DNA from: Bacteroidia bacterium
Lineage (GTDB): Bacteria > Bacteroidota > Bacteroidia > AKYH767-A > OLB10
Assembly: GCA_025450095.1 (NCBI GenBank)
Contig: JANWID010000331.1
Location: forward strand, 1-12,497
Direction of reading: 5' to 3'
DNA: 12,497 bases
The notes under the pieces were generated by a model. The model did not search any database. It was not told the DNA's origin and was given only the letters and a program-made list of their open reading frames with translations. Below are positions 3,650 through 12,497 of the stretch, piece by piece. A program made the translations under genes and the position numbers. Position 1 is the stretch's first letter. Every line of letters starts with the position of its first letter.

Positions 3650-6208
3650 TTATTCGTTATCTGGATTTTCAGGACCCGGAGTTTCTGACGATGCAATTGG
3701 TGAATCAGGATTTATATCAGTTGCCTGAGATCCGTTTTCAATAGTATTATCCGGGACTTCAGTAGCTTCTTCATCAATCTGTGCAACAGATGCAATTTTA
3801 TCACCATCGTCAAGGCGAATCAAACGTACTCCCTGAGTTGCCCTTCCCATTACACGAAGATCATTTACCGGCATCCGTATAGTAACACCCGACTTGTTAA
3901 TGATCATGAGTTCATCCTTATCGGTTACGGATTTTATGGCGATCAGGTCACCAGTTTTCTCGGTTATATTAAGTGTTTTCACTCCTTTGCCACCACGATT
4001 GGTAACCCGGTAATCTTCAATATCAGTACGTTTTCCAAATCCATTTTCAGAAACAACCAGAATTGTTTCCTGGGAAGCATCGTTCATACAAACCATACCT
4101 ACTACTTCATCCTGTTCATTTCCTAATGTAACGCCACGTACGCCTGTTGCATTGCGTCCCATAGGTCTGACGGTAGATTCATTGAAACGTATAGCACGAC
4201 CAGATTTGAGTGCCATCAGAATCTCAGACCTTCCATTGGTAAGTCGGGCTTCCAGGAGCTGATCGCCTTCACGGATGTTTACAGCGATAATTCCGCTTTG
4301 CCTAACCCTTGAATAAGCTTCCAGCGAAGTTTTTTTGATTGTACCATCCTTAGTACATAGAATTATGAAATTATTATTCAGGTATTCTACGTCTGTCAGG
4401 TTACGGACATTGATAAATGCTTTTACCTTATCATCTGGCGGAATATTTACAATGTTTTGAATAGCCCGGCCTTTGGAGCTTTTATTTCCTTCCGGAATTT
4501 CATAAGTCCTTAACCAGAAACAGCGACCCTTCTCTGTAAACAATAGTATATAGTTATGATTGGTTGCTACAAACAGATGTTCCACGAAATCCTCATCACG
4601 GGTAACTGTTCCCCTCGCGCCACGGCCACCTCTCGACTGCAGGCGGTATTCTGTTAGCAGTGTCCGTTTGATATATCCCAGGTGAGAGATAGTAACCACC
4701 ACTGCATCATCAGAAATAATATCTTCCATGGAGATTTCATCAGCAGCATAAACGATTTCTGTCCTTCTTTCATCTCCATATTTATTCCGCATTTCTATCA
4801 TCTCATCTTTAAGAATATCCATGCGCAGCGTTTCGTTAGAAAGAACATCCCTGTAATAATCAATAAGCTTCATCAGCTCCTTATATTCATCGCGGATTTT
4901 ATCTCTTTCAAGACCCGTTAAACGCTGGAGGCGCATTTCAAGAATTGCCTTTGCCTGGATTTCAGTCAACGCAAAGGTCTCCATCAATCCAGTACGGGCT
5001 TCATCTGGTGTTACTGATTTACGAATCAATGCAATCACTTCATCCAGATGATCCAATGCTATAAGTAATCCTTCCAGGATATGTGCCCGCTTTTCAGCCT
5101 CTGCCAATTCGTACCTTGTCTTGCGGATAAGTACTTCGTGACGATGTTCAACGAAATGCTGAATCAGGTCTTTCAGATTCAACATCATTGGCCGACCATG
5201 CACCAATGCGATATTGTTCACGCTGAATGACGATTGCAAACCAGTAAACTTATAGAGGTTATTAAGCACTACATTAGCCTGTGAATCGCGGCGGATTTCA
5301 TAAACGATACGCATTCCATCACGATCCGATTCGTCACGGATATCGGAAATACCTTCCAGCTTTTTATCATTAATGAGCTCTGCTGTTTTCTTAATCATTT
5401 CCGCCTTATTGGTCTGGTAAGGGATTTCTGTAACGATAATCCTTTCCCTGCCATTATCTGTATTCTCAATTGTTGCTCTTGCCCGCATTACAACCCTGCC
5501 GCGTCCGGTAAGCAAGGCTTCTTTCACGCCCGTATAACCGTATATGATACCACCGGTAGGAAAATCAGGAGCTTTTACAAATTTGATCAGTTCTTCAACT
5601 GTAATATCACGGTTATTGATATACGCTGTTGTAGCATCGAGAATCTCGGTGAGGTTATGTGGCGCCATATTAGTTGCCATACCTACCGCGATACCTGAAG
5701 CGCCATTGGCGAGAAGATTTGGGATTTTTGCAGGCAATACAGTTGGTTCCTGGAGCGTATCGTCAAAATTGAGCCTGAAATCAACCGTATCCTTATCGAT
5801 ATCGGCCAGCATTTCCTCCGCAATTTTTTTCAATCTCGCTTCAGTATATCGCATGGCTGCCGGGCTGTCACCATCTACTGATCCGAAGTTACCCTGGCCA
5901 TCTACAAGCGGATAACGTAATGACCATTCCTGGGCCATACGAACCATAGTATCATATACAGAAGTATCACCGTGAGGATGGTATTTACCCAACACCTCTC
6001 CTACTATTCTCGCTGATTTTTTATATGCTCTGTTGGATAGCACGCCCAATTCAAGCATTCCGAAAAGAACTCTCCGATGTACCGGTTTCATACCATCCCG
6101 TACATCAGGGAGGGCGCGTGAAACAATTACCGACATTGAATAATCAATGTAGGCGGTCTTCATCTCTTCTTCTATGTTAATTCGGACAATTTTTTCTCCT
6201 TCTGCCAT
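3650..6208 (-). CDS. gyrA: DNA gyrase subunit A
   Basis: This is the breakage-reunion subunit of gyrase, which with GyrB introduces negative supercoils using ATP. The N-terminus ([23 protein letters not shown]) is the conserved topoisomerase IIA winged-helix start. The catalytic tyrosine is Y121 in [10 protein letters not shown]. The quinolone-resistance region reads [11 protein letters not shown] at residues 77-87, with Thr at 82, where E. coli GyrA has Ser83, and Asp at 86, where it has Asp87. The C-terminal beta-pinwheel begins near residue 500 and carries a GyrA-box-like motif, QSRGGRG (524-530), which separates it from ParC. The last 35 residues are acidic and Asn/Pro/Ser-rich, as in many GyrA tails. 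The length of 852 is normal. It is transcribed away from clpC and leads the TPR gene. No canonical TAnnTTTG promoter was found for it upstream. Confidence 0.98.
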   Translation of the reverse strand: MAEGEKIVRINIEEEMKTAYIDYSMSVIVSRALPDVRDGMKPVHRRVLFGMLELGVLSNRAYKKSARIVGEVLGKYHPHGDTSVYDTMVRMAQEWSLRYPLVDGQGNFGSVDGDSPAAMRYTEARLKKIAEEMLADIDKDTVDFRLNFDDTLQEPTVLPAKIPNLLANGASGIAVGMATNMAPHNLTEILDATTAYINNRDITVEELIKFVKAPDFPTGGIIYGYTGVKEALLTGRGRVVMRARATIENTDNGRERIIVTEIPYQTNKAEMIKKTAELINDKKLEGISDIRDESDRDGMRIVYEIRRDSQANVVLNNLYKFTGLQSSFSVNNIALVHGRPMMLNLKDLIQHFVEHRHEVLIRKTRYELAEAEKRAHILEGLLIALDHLDEVIALIRKSVTPDEARTGLMETFALTEIQAKAILEMRLQRLTGLERDKIRDEYKELMKLIDYYRDVLSNETLRMDILKDEMIEMRNKYGDERRTEIVYAADEISMEDIISDDAVVVTISHLGYIKRTLLTEYRLQSRGGRGARGTVTRDEDFVEHLFVATNHNYILLFTEKGRCFWLRTYEIPEGNKSSKGRAIQNIVNIPPDDKVKAFINVRNLTDVEYLNNNFIILCTKDGTIKKTSLEAYSRVRQSGIIAVNIREGDQLLEARLTNGRSEILMALKSGRAIRFNESTVRPMGRNATGVRGVTLGNEQDEVVGMVCMNDASQETILVVSENGFGKRTDIEDYRVTNRGGKGVKTLNITEKTGDLIAIKSVTDKDELMIINKSGVTIRMPVNDLRVMGRATQGVRLIRLDDGDKIASVAQIDEEATEVPDNTIENGSQATDINPDSPIASSETPGPENPDNE

Positions 6209-6462
6209 TATGTTTTGTTAATATTTTTTATTAGTTTGTTTGCAGTATTGTTTTGAACAGAAAACAGACAACCTGTCAGTCCTGGCGTCAGACCTATTCA
6301 AAATTCAGAATTCCTTGTATACAGGGACTTTATAAAGCTTTAAACTAAGCTATTTTTCCCTCTGATAAAGGTTCACGAAGTTAACTAATGTCTGGCATAT
6401 TTTATGTTGAAAAATCATGAATAATATCAACAGGTACACCCATACTTGTTAACTATAATAGC

Positions 6463-6470
6463 TAAGTTTG
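6463..6470 (+). promoter_or_regulatory. Candidate -7 box for clpC
   Basis: TAAGTTTG fits the Bacteroidota -7 consensus TAnnTTTG. It would give a leader of about 90 nt before the clpC ATG at 6568. A TTG lies upstream (6446-6448), but at 14 nt the spacing to the box is shorter than usual, so the -33 element is uncertain. Confidence 0.4.
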
Positions 6471-6511
6471 TCCGGAACAACCTCAAAAAACAAATGACAG
6501 AATCGCAACAA

Positions 6512-6543
6512 AAACGAGAACATTTTGCGTATTCTGCTCGTTT
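6512..6543 (+). promoter_or_regulatory. Inverted repeat in the clpC leader
   Basis: AAACGAG (6512-6518) and CTCGTTT (6537-6543) are perfect inverted complements separated by 18 bp, ending 24 bp before the clpC start codon. It could be a leader hairpin or an operator. It does not match a known heat-shock operator. Confidence 0.3.
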
Positions 6544-6567
6544 GAATAACTAATTTTAATACACAAT

Positions 6568-9114
6568 ATGGAAGCAAAATTTTCTCCCCGAGTTAAAGAT
6601 GTGATCTCCTACAGTCGTGAGGAAGCATTACGCCTGGGGCACGAATACATAGGAACTGAGCACCTTTTGCTGGGTCTGATCCGTGAAGGAGAAGGAATGG
6701 CAATAAAGATTCTCAAATCCCTTAATATCAATCTGGTTGAACTAAGGAAATCGGTTGAGGGCGCCGTAAAAGGAAGCACTGGAAACAGTGCCAACATCGG
6801 CAATATTCCCCTGACCAAACAGGCTGAAAAAGCCTTGAAGATTACCTACCTGGAAGCCAAGATTTTTAAATCTGATATTATAGGCACTGAACACCTCCTG
6901 CTTGCTATTTTGAAAGACGAGGATAACATTGCCACCCAAATCCTTAACCAGTATGGTGTTAATTATGACATACTTCGTGAAGAACTTGAAGTATTTCGTT
7001 CTAATTTCCGTTCCGAAGCTCCCCAAAATCCTTCTGAGGATGATCCTTATGCAAAAGATGATGATAATCCTGGTATGGGAACAACTAAGAAATCCGGAGA
7101 TTCCAAATCCAAAACCCCGGTTCTGGACAATTTTGGACGCGACCTTACTCGTGCTGCTGAAGAAGGAAAACTGGATCCCATTGTAGGTCGTGAAAAAGAA
7201 ATTGAAAGGGTTTCACAAATCCTTTCCAGGAGAAAGAAAAACAATCCAATACTTATAGGTGAACCAGGAGTTGGTAAATCTGCAATCGCGGAAGGCCTTG
7301 CGCTTCGTATTATACAGCGGAAAGTTTCCAGGGTACTCTTTAATAAACGAATTGTTACACTTGATCTGGCATCCCTTGTAGCTGGTACAAAATACCGCGG
7401 ACAATTTGAAGAACGAATGAAAGCGGTAATGAATGAGCTGGAAAAATCACCTGATGTAATCCTGTTCATAGACGAGATTCATACCATAATAGGTGCTGGT
7501 GGAGCCAGTGGATCGCTTGATGCAAGTAATATGTTCAAGCCCGCCCTGGCCCGTGGTGAAATCCAGTGTATCGGGGCAACAACACTGGATGAATACCGCC
7601 AGTACATTGAAAAAGATGGTGCCTTAGACAGGCGATTCCAAAAAGTTCTTGTTGATCCTACTTCTATCGATGAGACAATTGAAATCCTTACCAATATTAA
7701 AGATAAATACGAAGATCATCATCACGTTAATTATACTGAAGATGCGGTTCGTTCGTGTGTTACCCTGACCTCCCGTTATATTACCGACAGGTTTCTTCCC
7801 GATAAGGCTATTGATGCCCTGGATGAGGCCGGCAGCAGGGTACACATTTCAAACATACATGTTCCACCCAATATCGTGGACCTTGAAAGTAAGATTCAGG
7901 ATATTAAGGTTGAGAAAAACAAAGTGGTGCGCAGCCAGAAATACGAAGAAGCTGCCCGGTTAAGGGATACCGAAAAACAGTTGCTGGAAGAGTTGGAAAG
8001 TGCCAAGAAAACATGGGAAGAAGAAACCAAGAACCAGCGTTATACTGTTTCGGTCGATGATGTATCCGCAGTTGTGGCAATGATGTCTGGTGTTCCGATT
8101 CACCGTATTGCTACTGCTGAAACTACCCGACTGATCCGAATGCCGGAAGAACTGAAAGGAAAAGTAATCGGTCAGGACGAAGCGATTAAAAAAGTAGTAA
8201 AAGCCATTCAGCGAAATCGAGCTGGTCTTAAAGATCCCAACAAACCCATTGGTTCATTTATTTTCCTTGGACCTACCGGCGTTGGTAAAACTGAACTTGC
8301 AAAAGTATTGGCGCGTTACCTGTTCGATACAGAAGACGCTTTGATCAGGATCGATATGAGTGAATACATGGAGAAATTCGCGGTATCACGACTTATTGGC
8401 GCACCTCCAGGATATGTAGGTTATGAAGAAGGTGGTCAGCTGACTGAAAAAGTACGCCGCAAACCATATAGTGTAATCCTCCTTGACGAAATTGAAAAAG
8501 CTCACCCTGATGTTTTCAACCTGCTGTTACAGGTTCTTGATGATGGTCAGCTTACAGATAGTCTTGGACGGAAAGTAGATTTCAAAAATTCCATCATCAT
8601 TATGACTTCCAACATTGGTTCACGCCAGTTGAAGGATTTCGGTGCAGGTGTTGGATTCAGCTCTACTGCACGTACAAATGCTTCAGAAGAAAATGCCCGT
8701 GGCGTAATTGAAAATTCCCTTAAGAAAGCATTTGCTCCTGAATTCCTAAACAGGATCGATGATGTGGTTATCTTCAACTCTCTTGGCAAGGAGGAAATTT
8801 ACAAGATCATCGACATCGAGCTCGAACATCTATACAAGCGTATTCAGGATCTTGGCTACCGCCTGAAACTGAGCGATGCTGCAAAAGATTTCATTTCAGA
8901 TAAGGGATTTGATTCCAACTACGGTGCAAGACCACTGAAACGTGCCATTCAGAAATATATAGAAGATGTACTCGCCGAAGAGATTATCAAAGGTGAGCTC
9001 ACTGAAGGTGATCAGATTGATCTTGATTTTGACAAAGAAAATAACAATCTGAAAGTGCTTGTTCAGAAAACGCAGGCGCCTTCGAAGTCCCGGAAAAAGA
9101 AAGAAGAAAATTGA
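6568..9114 (+). CDS. clpC: AAA+ unfoldase ClpC, regulatory subunit of the Clp protease
   Basis: This is the ATP-driven Hsp100 unfoldase that feeds substrates into ClpP in the cytoplasm. In order: a Clp_N double repeat (about residues 4-145, marked by [11 protein letters not shown] and [11 protein letters not shown]), an acidic linker, AAA-1 with Walker A GEPGVGKS (231-238) and Walker B ILFIDE (298-303), a UVR-type middle region ([18 protein letters not shown], 459-476), AAA-2 with Walker A GPTGVGKT (568-575) and Walker B VILLDE (636-641), then the D2-small domain. The tripeptide VGF at 695-697 sits where the ClpP-docking loop is expected. The short UVR middle domain rather than a long coiled coil marks ClpC and excludes ClpB. 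It ends in a Lys-rich tail. The length of 848 is normal. It is monocistronic, with its own terminator. Confidence 0.97.
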   Translation: MEAKFSPRVKDVISYSREEALRLGHEYIGTEHLLLGLIREGEGMAIKILKSLNINLVELRKSVEGAVKGSTGNSANIGNIPLTKQAEKALKITYLEAKIFKSDIIGTEHLLLAILKDEDNIATQILNQYGVNYDILREELEVFRSNFRSEAPQNPSEDDPYAKDDDNPGMGTTKKSGDSKSKTPVLDNFGRDLTRAAEEGKLDPIVGREKEIERVSQILSRRKKNNPILIGEPGVGKSAIAEGLALRIIQRKVSRVLFNKRIVTLDLASLVAGTKYRGQFEERMKAVMNELEKSPDVILFIDEIHTIIGAGGASGSLDASNMFKPALARGEIQCIGATTLDEYRQYIEKDGALDRRFQKVLVDPTSIDETIEILTNIKDKYEDHHHVNYTEDAVRSCVTLTSRYITDRFLPDKAIDALDEAGSRVHISNIHVPPNIVDLESKIQDIKVEKNKVVRSQKYEEAARLRDTEKQLLEELESAKKTWEEETKNQRYTVSVDDVSAVVAMMSGVPIHRIATAETTRLIRMPEELKGKVIGQDEAIKKVVKAIQRNRAGLKDPNKPIGSFIFLGPTGVGKTELAKVLARYLFDTEDALIRIDMSEYMEKFAVSRLIGAPPGYVGYEEGGQLTEKVRRKPYSVILLDEIEKAHPDVFNLLLQVLDDGQLTDSLGRKVDFKNSIIIMTSNIGSRQLKDFGAGVGFSSTARTNASEENARGVIENSLKKAFAPEFLNRIDDVVIFNSLGKEEIYKIIDIELEHLYKRIQDLGYRLKLSDAAKDFISDKGFDSNYGARPLKRAIQKYIEDVLAEEIIKGELTEGDQIDLDFDKENNNLKVLVQKTQAPSKSRKKKEEN

Positions 9115-9132
9115 TTGATTGGTTAATCGATT

Positions 9133-9158
9133 AAGCCTCCTGAAAAGGGGGCTTTTTT
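9133..9158 (+). terminator. Intrinsic terminator of clpC
   Basis: AAGCCTCC (9133-9140) pairs with GGGGGCTT (9147-9154), with one G.U pair, around a TGAAAA loop, followed by a T run to 9158. It starts 19 bp beyond the clpC stop codon. Read leftward it lacks a T run, so it should act mainly on clpC. Confidence 0.9.
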
Positions 9159-9183
9159 ATTGGGAAATAAAACTCTAAACCTT

Positions 9184-9213
9184 TAACATTTAATAATTAA
9201 ACATTAAGTGTTA
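9184..9213. repeat. AT-rich imperfect palindrome between convergent clpC and fabI
   Basis: TAACATTTAAT (9184-9194) pairs at 10 of 11 positions with ATTAAGTGTTA (9203-9213), leaving an 8-nt loop. It lies about 27 bp beyond the fabI stop and may help end the leftward transcript, although it has no good GC stem. Confidence 0.4.
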
Positions 9214-9239
9214 TAGGTTAAATATTTTTTCTTTCAGAA

Positions 9240-10052
9240 TCAGGAATTGAATTTCTCAATTACCTCGGCGCTGATACCAGTATAGGAAAAACCCCCATCA
9301 TGAAAAAGGTTTTGCATCGTGACCATTCGTGTCAGATCGGAGAACATGGCTATACAATACTCTGCACAAGATTCGGCAGACGCATTCCCCAATGGTGACA
9401 TCTTATCAGCAAATGTGAAAAAGCCATCAAAACCTTTTACTCCTGTACCTGCAGTGGTTTTTGTTGGTGACTGGGATATGGTATTTACACGGACCTTTTT
9501 TGCCTTCCCATATTGATATCCGAATGATCGGGTGATTGATTCAAGCAGCGATTTCGCATCTGCCATGTCGTTATAGTCAGGAAAAACACGCTGAGCGGCA
9601 ATATACGTCAGTGCTACCACACTCCCCCATTCATTGATGGCATCCAGCTTCATGGCAGTTTGTAAAGTACGATGCAGTGAAAGGGCTGAAATATCAAGTG
9701 TTTTATGAAAGTATTCATAATTGGTATCCGTGTATGGAATATTCTTTCTGACGTTTGGAGACATCCCGATGGAATGCAATACAAAATCGACTTTTCCTCC
9801 CAGCTTTTCCATAGACTGGATATACAGCTTTTCGAGATCTTCATTCACTGTGGCATCAGCGGGGATTACTTGTGAATTGGTTTGCTGTGCAAGCTGGTTG
9901 ATAGCCCCCATGCGCATGGCAACCGGTGCATTTGTAAGTGTAAAAACAGCACCTGCCTCATGTGCTTTTAGTGCAACTTTCCAGGCTATGGAATTGGGAT
10001 CGAGCGCTCCGAAAATTATTCCTTTTTTGCCTTTCAGAAGTTGTTGTGTCAT
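9240..10052 (-). CDS. fabI: Enoyl-[acyl-carrier-protein] reductase (NADH)
   Basis: FabI performs the last step of each fatty-acid elongation round, reducing trans-2-enoyl-ACP in the cytoplasm. It is a short-chain dehydrogenase/reductase fold. The nucleotide-binding start is GKKGIIFGALDPNSIAWKVA (residues 8-27), with the FabI-type spaced Gly motif rather than a classical GxxxGxG. The catalytic residues Y150, Y160 and K167 (in TYIAAQ and YNDMADAK) keep the Y-x9-Y-x6-K spacing of E. coli FabI Tyr146, Tyr156 and Lys163. SQSPTKTTAG follows, then the conserved C-terminal MSPLGNA and NLFHDGGFSYTG. The sequence SIGMSP at 94-99 has Met where E. coli has Phe94, next to the conserved Gly that is often altered in triclosan resistance; that Gly is intact here. 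The length of 270 is typical. It follows recN by 44 bp in the same direction. Confidence 0.96.
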   Translation of the reverse strand: MTQQLLKGKKGIIFGALDPNSIAWKVALKAHEAGAVFTLTNAPVAMRMGAINQLAQQTNSQVIPADATVNEDLEKLYIQSMEKLGGKVDFVLHSIGMSPNVRKNIPYTDTNYEYFHKTLDISALSLHRTLQTAMKLDAINEWGSVVALTYIAAQRVFPDYNDMADAKSLLESITRSFGYQYGKAKKVRVNTISQSPTKTTAGTGVKGFDGFFTFADKMSPLGNASAESCAEYCIAMFSDLTRMVTMQNLFHDGGFSYTGISAEVIEKFNS

Positions 10053-10071
10053 ATCAATTTTTTTAGCGCGT

Positions 10072-10079
10072 CAAAAATA
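10072..10079 (-). promoter_or_regulatory. Candidate -7 box for fabI
   Basis: TATTTTTG on the minus strand fits TAnnTTTG and lies in the 44-bp gap before fabI. It would start transcription about 14 nt before the ATG. No clear -33 box is seen. If active, it would let fabI be expressed apart from recN. Confidence 0.3.
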
Positions 10080-10096
10080 AGCATTTTCCCATTGGC

Positions 10097-11758
10097 TCAT
10101 GCCTCCAGCAATTCTTTCGCATTCGCGATAGCGGCGTGGGATGGCTGATCACCACTCAGCATTTTAGCAATCTCAGCAATTCGTTCTTCACGATTCAGTT
10201 TTTTGATCCTGGTATATGTGGTCCCTCCTATTGTTTCTTTATAAACAAACAAATGTTCGTTTCCTTTACCTGCCATTTGGGGAAGGTGAGTTATGGCAAT
10301 AACCTGTCGTTCCCGGGCCATATCCCTAAGGATTTTTCCAACTTTATGTGATATTTCACCTGAAATTCCTGTATCAATTTCATCGAAAATAATTGTTGGC
10401 AGTCCCGTTATTTTTGCAAGCATTGATTTAATACAAAGCATGAGGCGTGATAATTCACCTCCTGAAGCGATCTTGTGTAGTTCGCGGCATTCCACACCCT
10501 TATTTGCACTAAATAAGAACTTCACTGAATCGGAACCATTCGATTTAAATTTACCATCGGGTAATGTTTCCAATGAAATCTTAAATACTGCCTGTTTCAT
10601 TCCAAGCTCAGATAGCATTGTTGTAACTGATTTTTCAATTGCAGGAATAGCTTTCAGCCTGGCAGAATGAAGTTTCGCAGCCGTGCTCACCAGGATCTGA
10701 AGAGATTCTGATAACCTTTTTTCAAGAGCATTAATCTCCGCATCCAGGTTACTTATTTCTTCCAGCTTTTTTTCGAATCCTGAACCAGTTTCAATCAGTT
10801 CCGGAATTGTTTTAACGTGGTGTTTTTGTTGTAACCTGTAAATGGTATCAAGCCGGTCGGAAATAACCTGTATTCTTTCCGGGTCGAAAACCACATCACG
10901 TTCCAGTGATTCAATGTCGCTTGCAACATCTTTAAGTTCTACCTGGAGTGATTTGATTCGTTCGAATATTCCGGATGCTTCAGGAAAGAGTTTTGTTACC
11001 TGTTGAATGGAATTTACAACCGATGACCATGCTATAAGAATATTTTGTTCATCTCCGTTAAGGGCAGTACCAGCGCGCGACAGATACGTTTTAATTTCTT
11101 CGCTGCTATTGAGCAACACCAGTTCACGTTCCAGTAACTCCTGTTCATCCTCTTTTAGAAGGGCTGCTGAAATTTCGTTAAACTGGAATTGAAAATAATC
11201 GGCGTCAAGCTTCGATTGCTTTTCCTTTTCACGAAGCTCCGAAAGTTGTTGTTGTGCATTATTATATTTCCGGAATTCTGACGACCATGTATTGAGCAAA
11301 GATCCGTTTTTAGCATGACTGTCGAGAACCATCATCTGGAATCCGGAATCGTTTAATGTTAGCGTTTCATGCTGAGAATGGATTTCAATCAGCAAGTCGG
11401 ATAGTTCTTTCAGGAGGTTCAATGTTACCGGCGTGTCATTGATAAATGAACGGGATTTACCTTCCGGATTGATTTCTCTGCGAATGGATGTTAATTCATC
11501 ATAATCCAGGTCATGCCGGATGAAAAATTCCTTTACCGGAGCTTCGATAAGCTTGAATACGCCCTCAATTATGCACTTTCGTTTTTTATTCTGAAGAGCT
11601 CCTGTATCTGCACGATTTCCAAGAAGCAGGGCAAGGGCACCCAGCAAAATAGATTTCCCGGCGCCGGTTTCACCGGTTATTATTGTCATCCCTTCCGGAA
11701 ATGAAATTTCCAGCTGGTCGATGAGTGCGTAATTTTGAATGGATAGTTTATTCAGCAT
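10097..11758 (-). CDS. recN: DNA repair protein RecN
   Basis: RecN is an SMC-like ATPase that acts in the cytoplasm at double-strand breaks during recombinational repair. It has an N-terminal ABC half with MLNKLSIQNYALID and Walker A GETGAGKS (residues 29-36), then the conserved QHETL (129-133). Two helical arms (about 155-215 and 265-375) form the coiled coil around a short turn. The C-terminal ABC half has signature ASGGELSR (431-438), Walker B PTIIFDE (454-460), the D-loop IDTGISGE and the H-loop His491 in ITHLPQ. The length of 553 is normal. It lies between DUF4835 and fabI, all leftward, with a 73-bp gap before it that holds a -7-like box. Confidence 0.97.
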   Translation of the reverse strand: MLNKLSIQNYALIDQLEISFPEGMTIITGETGAGKSILLGALALLLGNRADTGALQNKKRKCIIEGVFKLIEAPVKEFFIRHDLDYDELTSIRREINPEGKSRSFINDTPVTLNLLKELSDLLIEIHSQHETLTLNDSGFQMMVLDSHAKNGSLLNTWSSEFRKYNNAQQQLSELREKEKQSKLDADYFQFQFNEISAALLKEDEQELLERELVLLNSSEEIKTYLSRAGTALNGDEQNILIAWSSVVNSIQQVTKLFPEASGIFERIKSLQVELKDVASDIESLERDVVFDPERIQVISDRLDTIYRLQQKHHVKTIPELIETGSGFEKKLEEISNLDAEINALEKRLSESLQILVSTAAKLHSARLKAIPAIEKSVTTMLSELGMKQAVFKISLETLPDGKFKSNGSDSVKFLFSANKGVECRELHKIASGGELSRLMLCIKSMLAKITGLPTIIFDEIDTGISGEISHKVGKILRDMARERQVIAITHLPQMAGKGNEHLFVYKETIGGTTYTRIKKLNREERIAEIAKMLSGDQPSHAAIANAKELLEA

Positions 11759-11784
11759 GATAAATAAAAGCCGCTTTTACCGTT

Positions 11785-11792
11785 CAAAAATA
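11785..11792 (-). promoter_or_regulatory. Candidate -7 box for recN
   Basis: TATTTTTG on the minus strand fits TAnnTTTG in the 73-bp gap between DUF4835 and recN, about 27 nt before the recN start. A T-rich stretch about 20 nt upstream is at most a weak -33 element. Confidence 0.35.
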
Positions 11793-11831
11793 GGAAATAG
11801 CATCCGTAAAAATGAGAATTCCTGACTCGTT

Positions 11832-12497
11832 TCAATTCTTGCTTAAAATGGCCTGATACCGGTTCGAATTCGATGGATCAATTTCATTCAGCGTATTCAC
11901 TATTTTCGTTTTCACCTCAGGATATGCTCCCGAAAAAATATTGATGATCTCATCCACTTTTGCAAAAAGCATCATCTGCATCAGGAAATTGCCGGGTTTG
12001 TCGTTGTATAGTGGTCGCAATCCTTCAATGCTTTTCGTGATCGTGGTTAGTGATTCTTCCTTTTTTTCTGACATAATATCCATCCCTTTCCGGTGATAAT
12101 TATAAATCAGGTTACGAATTGGTTCAAATATAGGATTGTTAAAGTTTTCAGCCAGCCAGTAACGATTCCGGTCACTTTCAAAAGCCCTCCACCCTTTCTC
12201 GGGACTGTTCTGCTGATTTGCCACGATCGTTTGTGCCTGTTGCAAATATTTACTACCTCCTTTAAGTGAAAATGAATCATAGTCCACACCCAGGATCAGG
12301 TTTGCGTAAAACGCGAGCACCGCAGGCAGGTTTTGATTAGTCCCCGATTCATTGTATTCCAATGTTTGATATTCTACATACCGAAACTGGAAAAATTCAT
12401 CATTTATATTCAGCAATGGTGAATAATAAGAAGTTTTGTAAACAGGACGACGTGATTGAACCTGTATCTGGGCTCGGAACTCATCAGTGGAAACCCG
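11832..12497 (-). CDS. DUF4835 family protein (PorD-like), N-terminus cut by the window edge
   Basis: The frame enters from the right edge (first visible residues RVSTDEFRAQIQVQSRRPVY) and ends at a TGA at 11832, giving 221 residues. The first 80 or so residues, with the expected signal peptide, lie outside. A TTG at 12416 is internal and not the start, because the upstream frame is open and matches the family. SRRPVYKTSYYSPLLN, FRYVEYQTLEYNES, LILGVDYDSFSLKGG and KGWRAFESDRNRYWL are the conserved blocks of DUF4835 as I remember it. The family is restricted to Bacteroidota, and some annotations link it to type IX secretion as PorD. The gene precedes recN, an arrangement I recall from other Bacteroidota. 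The family call is firm; the biochemical role is not established by this sequence. Confidence 0.88.
   Translation of the reverse strand, partial: RVSTDEFRAQIQVQSRRPVYKTSYYSPLLNINDEFFQFRYVEYQTLEYNESGTNQNLPAVLAFYANLILGVDYDSFSLKGGSKYLQQAQTIVANQQNSPEKGWRAFESDRNRYWLAENFNNPIFEPIRNLIYNYHRKGMDIMSEKKEESLTTITKSIEGLRPLYNDKPGNFLMQMMLFAKVDEIINIFSGAYPEVKTKIVNTLNEIDPSNSNRYQAILSKN

Larger units (their letters stand above)
6209..6567. other. Divergent intergenic region between gyrA and clpC
   Basis: This 359-bp gap holds the 5' regions of both divergent genes. Visible signals are a near-perfect 14-bp palindrome CCTTGTATACAGGG (6313-6326), a perfect 10-bp palindrome TAAAGCTTTA (6333-6342), a candidate clpC -7 box (6463-6470) and a 7-bp inverted repeat near clpC (6512-6543). 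I see no CIRCE-type repeat (TTAGCACTC-N9-GAGTGCTAA) and no CtsR heptad repeat, so the usual Firmicute control of clpC is not indicated. I found no convincing ORF or RNA gene. Confidence 0.7.

Noticed and set aside
6209..6567. CIRCE or CtsR operator controlling clpC
   Set aside because: I looked for TTAGCACTC-N9-GAGTGCTAA and for tandem GGTCAAA-type heptads in the gap and saw neither.
9184..9224. AT-rich palindrome plus GTTAAAT between clpC and fabI as another attC-like site
   Set aside because: It shares TTTAACAT and GTTAAAT by composition, but the boxes do not bracket a matching L-box structure and there is no accessory gene. It is better explained as AT-rich convergent intergenic DNA.
3115..11704. 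Many open frames of 60-140 codons opposite gyrA, clpC, fabI, recN and the TPR gene
   Set aside because: They lie wholly inside well-identified genes in other frames and show no domain, signal or start-site evidence of their own.
11832..12416. Separate 194-residue gene starting at TTG 12416
   Set aside because: The frame stays open for 27 more codons to the window edge, and those residues match the DUF4835 family. The TTG is internal and the gene is simply truncated by the window.

Overview
The window comes from a member of the Bacteroidota. The evidence is a DUF4835/PorD-like protein next to recN, a Bacteroidota-type FabI, TAnnTTTG-like promoter boxes, signal peptides that leave an N-terminal Gln, and a secreted jelly-roll-like protein of the kind exported by the type IX system. 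I cannot place it more finely than phylum.

There are two parts. Positions 2493-12497 are ordinary chromosomal housekeeping. A leftward pair holds a secreted TPR protein and gyrA. gyrA diverges from the rightward clpC across a 359-bp regulatory gap. clpC converges on a leftward run of DUF4835 (cut by the right edge), recN and fabI. These genes serve DNA supercoiling, protein quality control, DNA repair and fatty-acid synthesis, and probably the cell envelope.

Positions 1-531 hold the 5' part of a leftward secreted-protein gene cut by the left edge. Between it and the TPR gene, about 540-2490, lies an accessory segment of different character. Two leftward genes encode unrelated single-pass membrane proteins; one has a winged-helix-like cytosolic domain. 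Each is preceded by an 81-bp direct repeat (80/81 identical, offset 865 bp) and followed by a second conserved element containing a bulged hairpin. Each 81-bp repeat lies in an imperfect palindrome bounded by RYYYAAC and GTTRRRY heptamers, with an unpaired spacer and an extrahelical base. These are hallmarks of integron attC sites. The layout (site, small ORF, structured tail, site) looks like one complete gene cassette of about 858 bp with a second cassette beside it. No integrase is in view.

The segment also holds a perfect 25-bp inverted repeat in a 102-bp stem-loop, a run of nine G, a possible 38-aa membrane peptide on the other strand, and a possible leader ORF that starts inside one attC-like site and overlaps the winged-helix gene by ATGA. 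The cassette reading is inference from sequence pattern. The repeats and palindromes themselves are directly visible.
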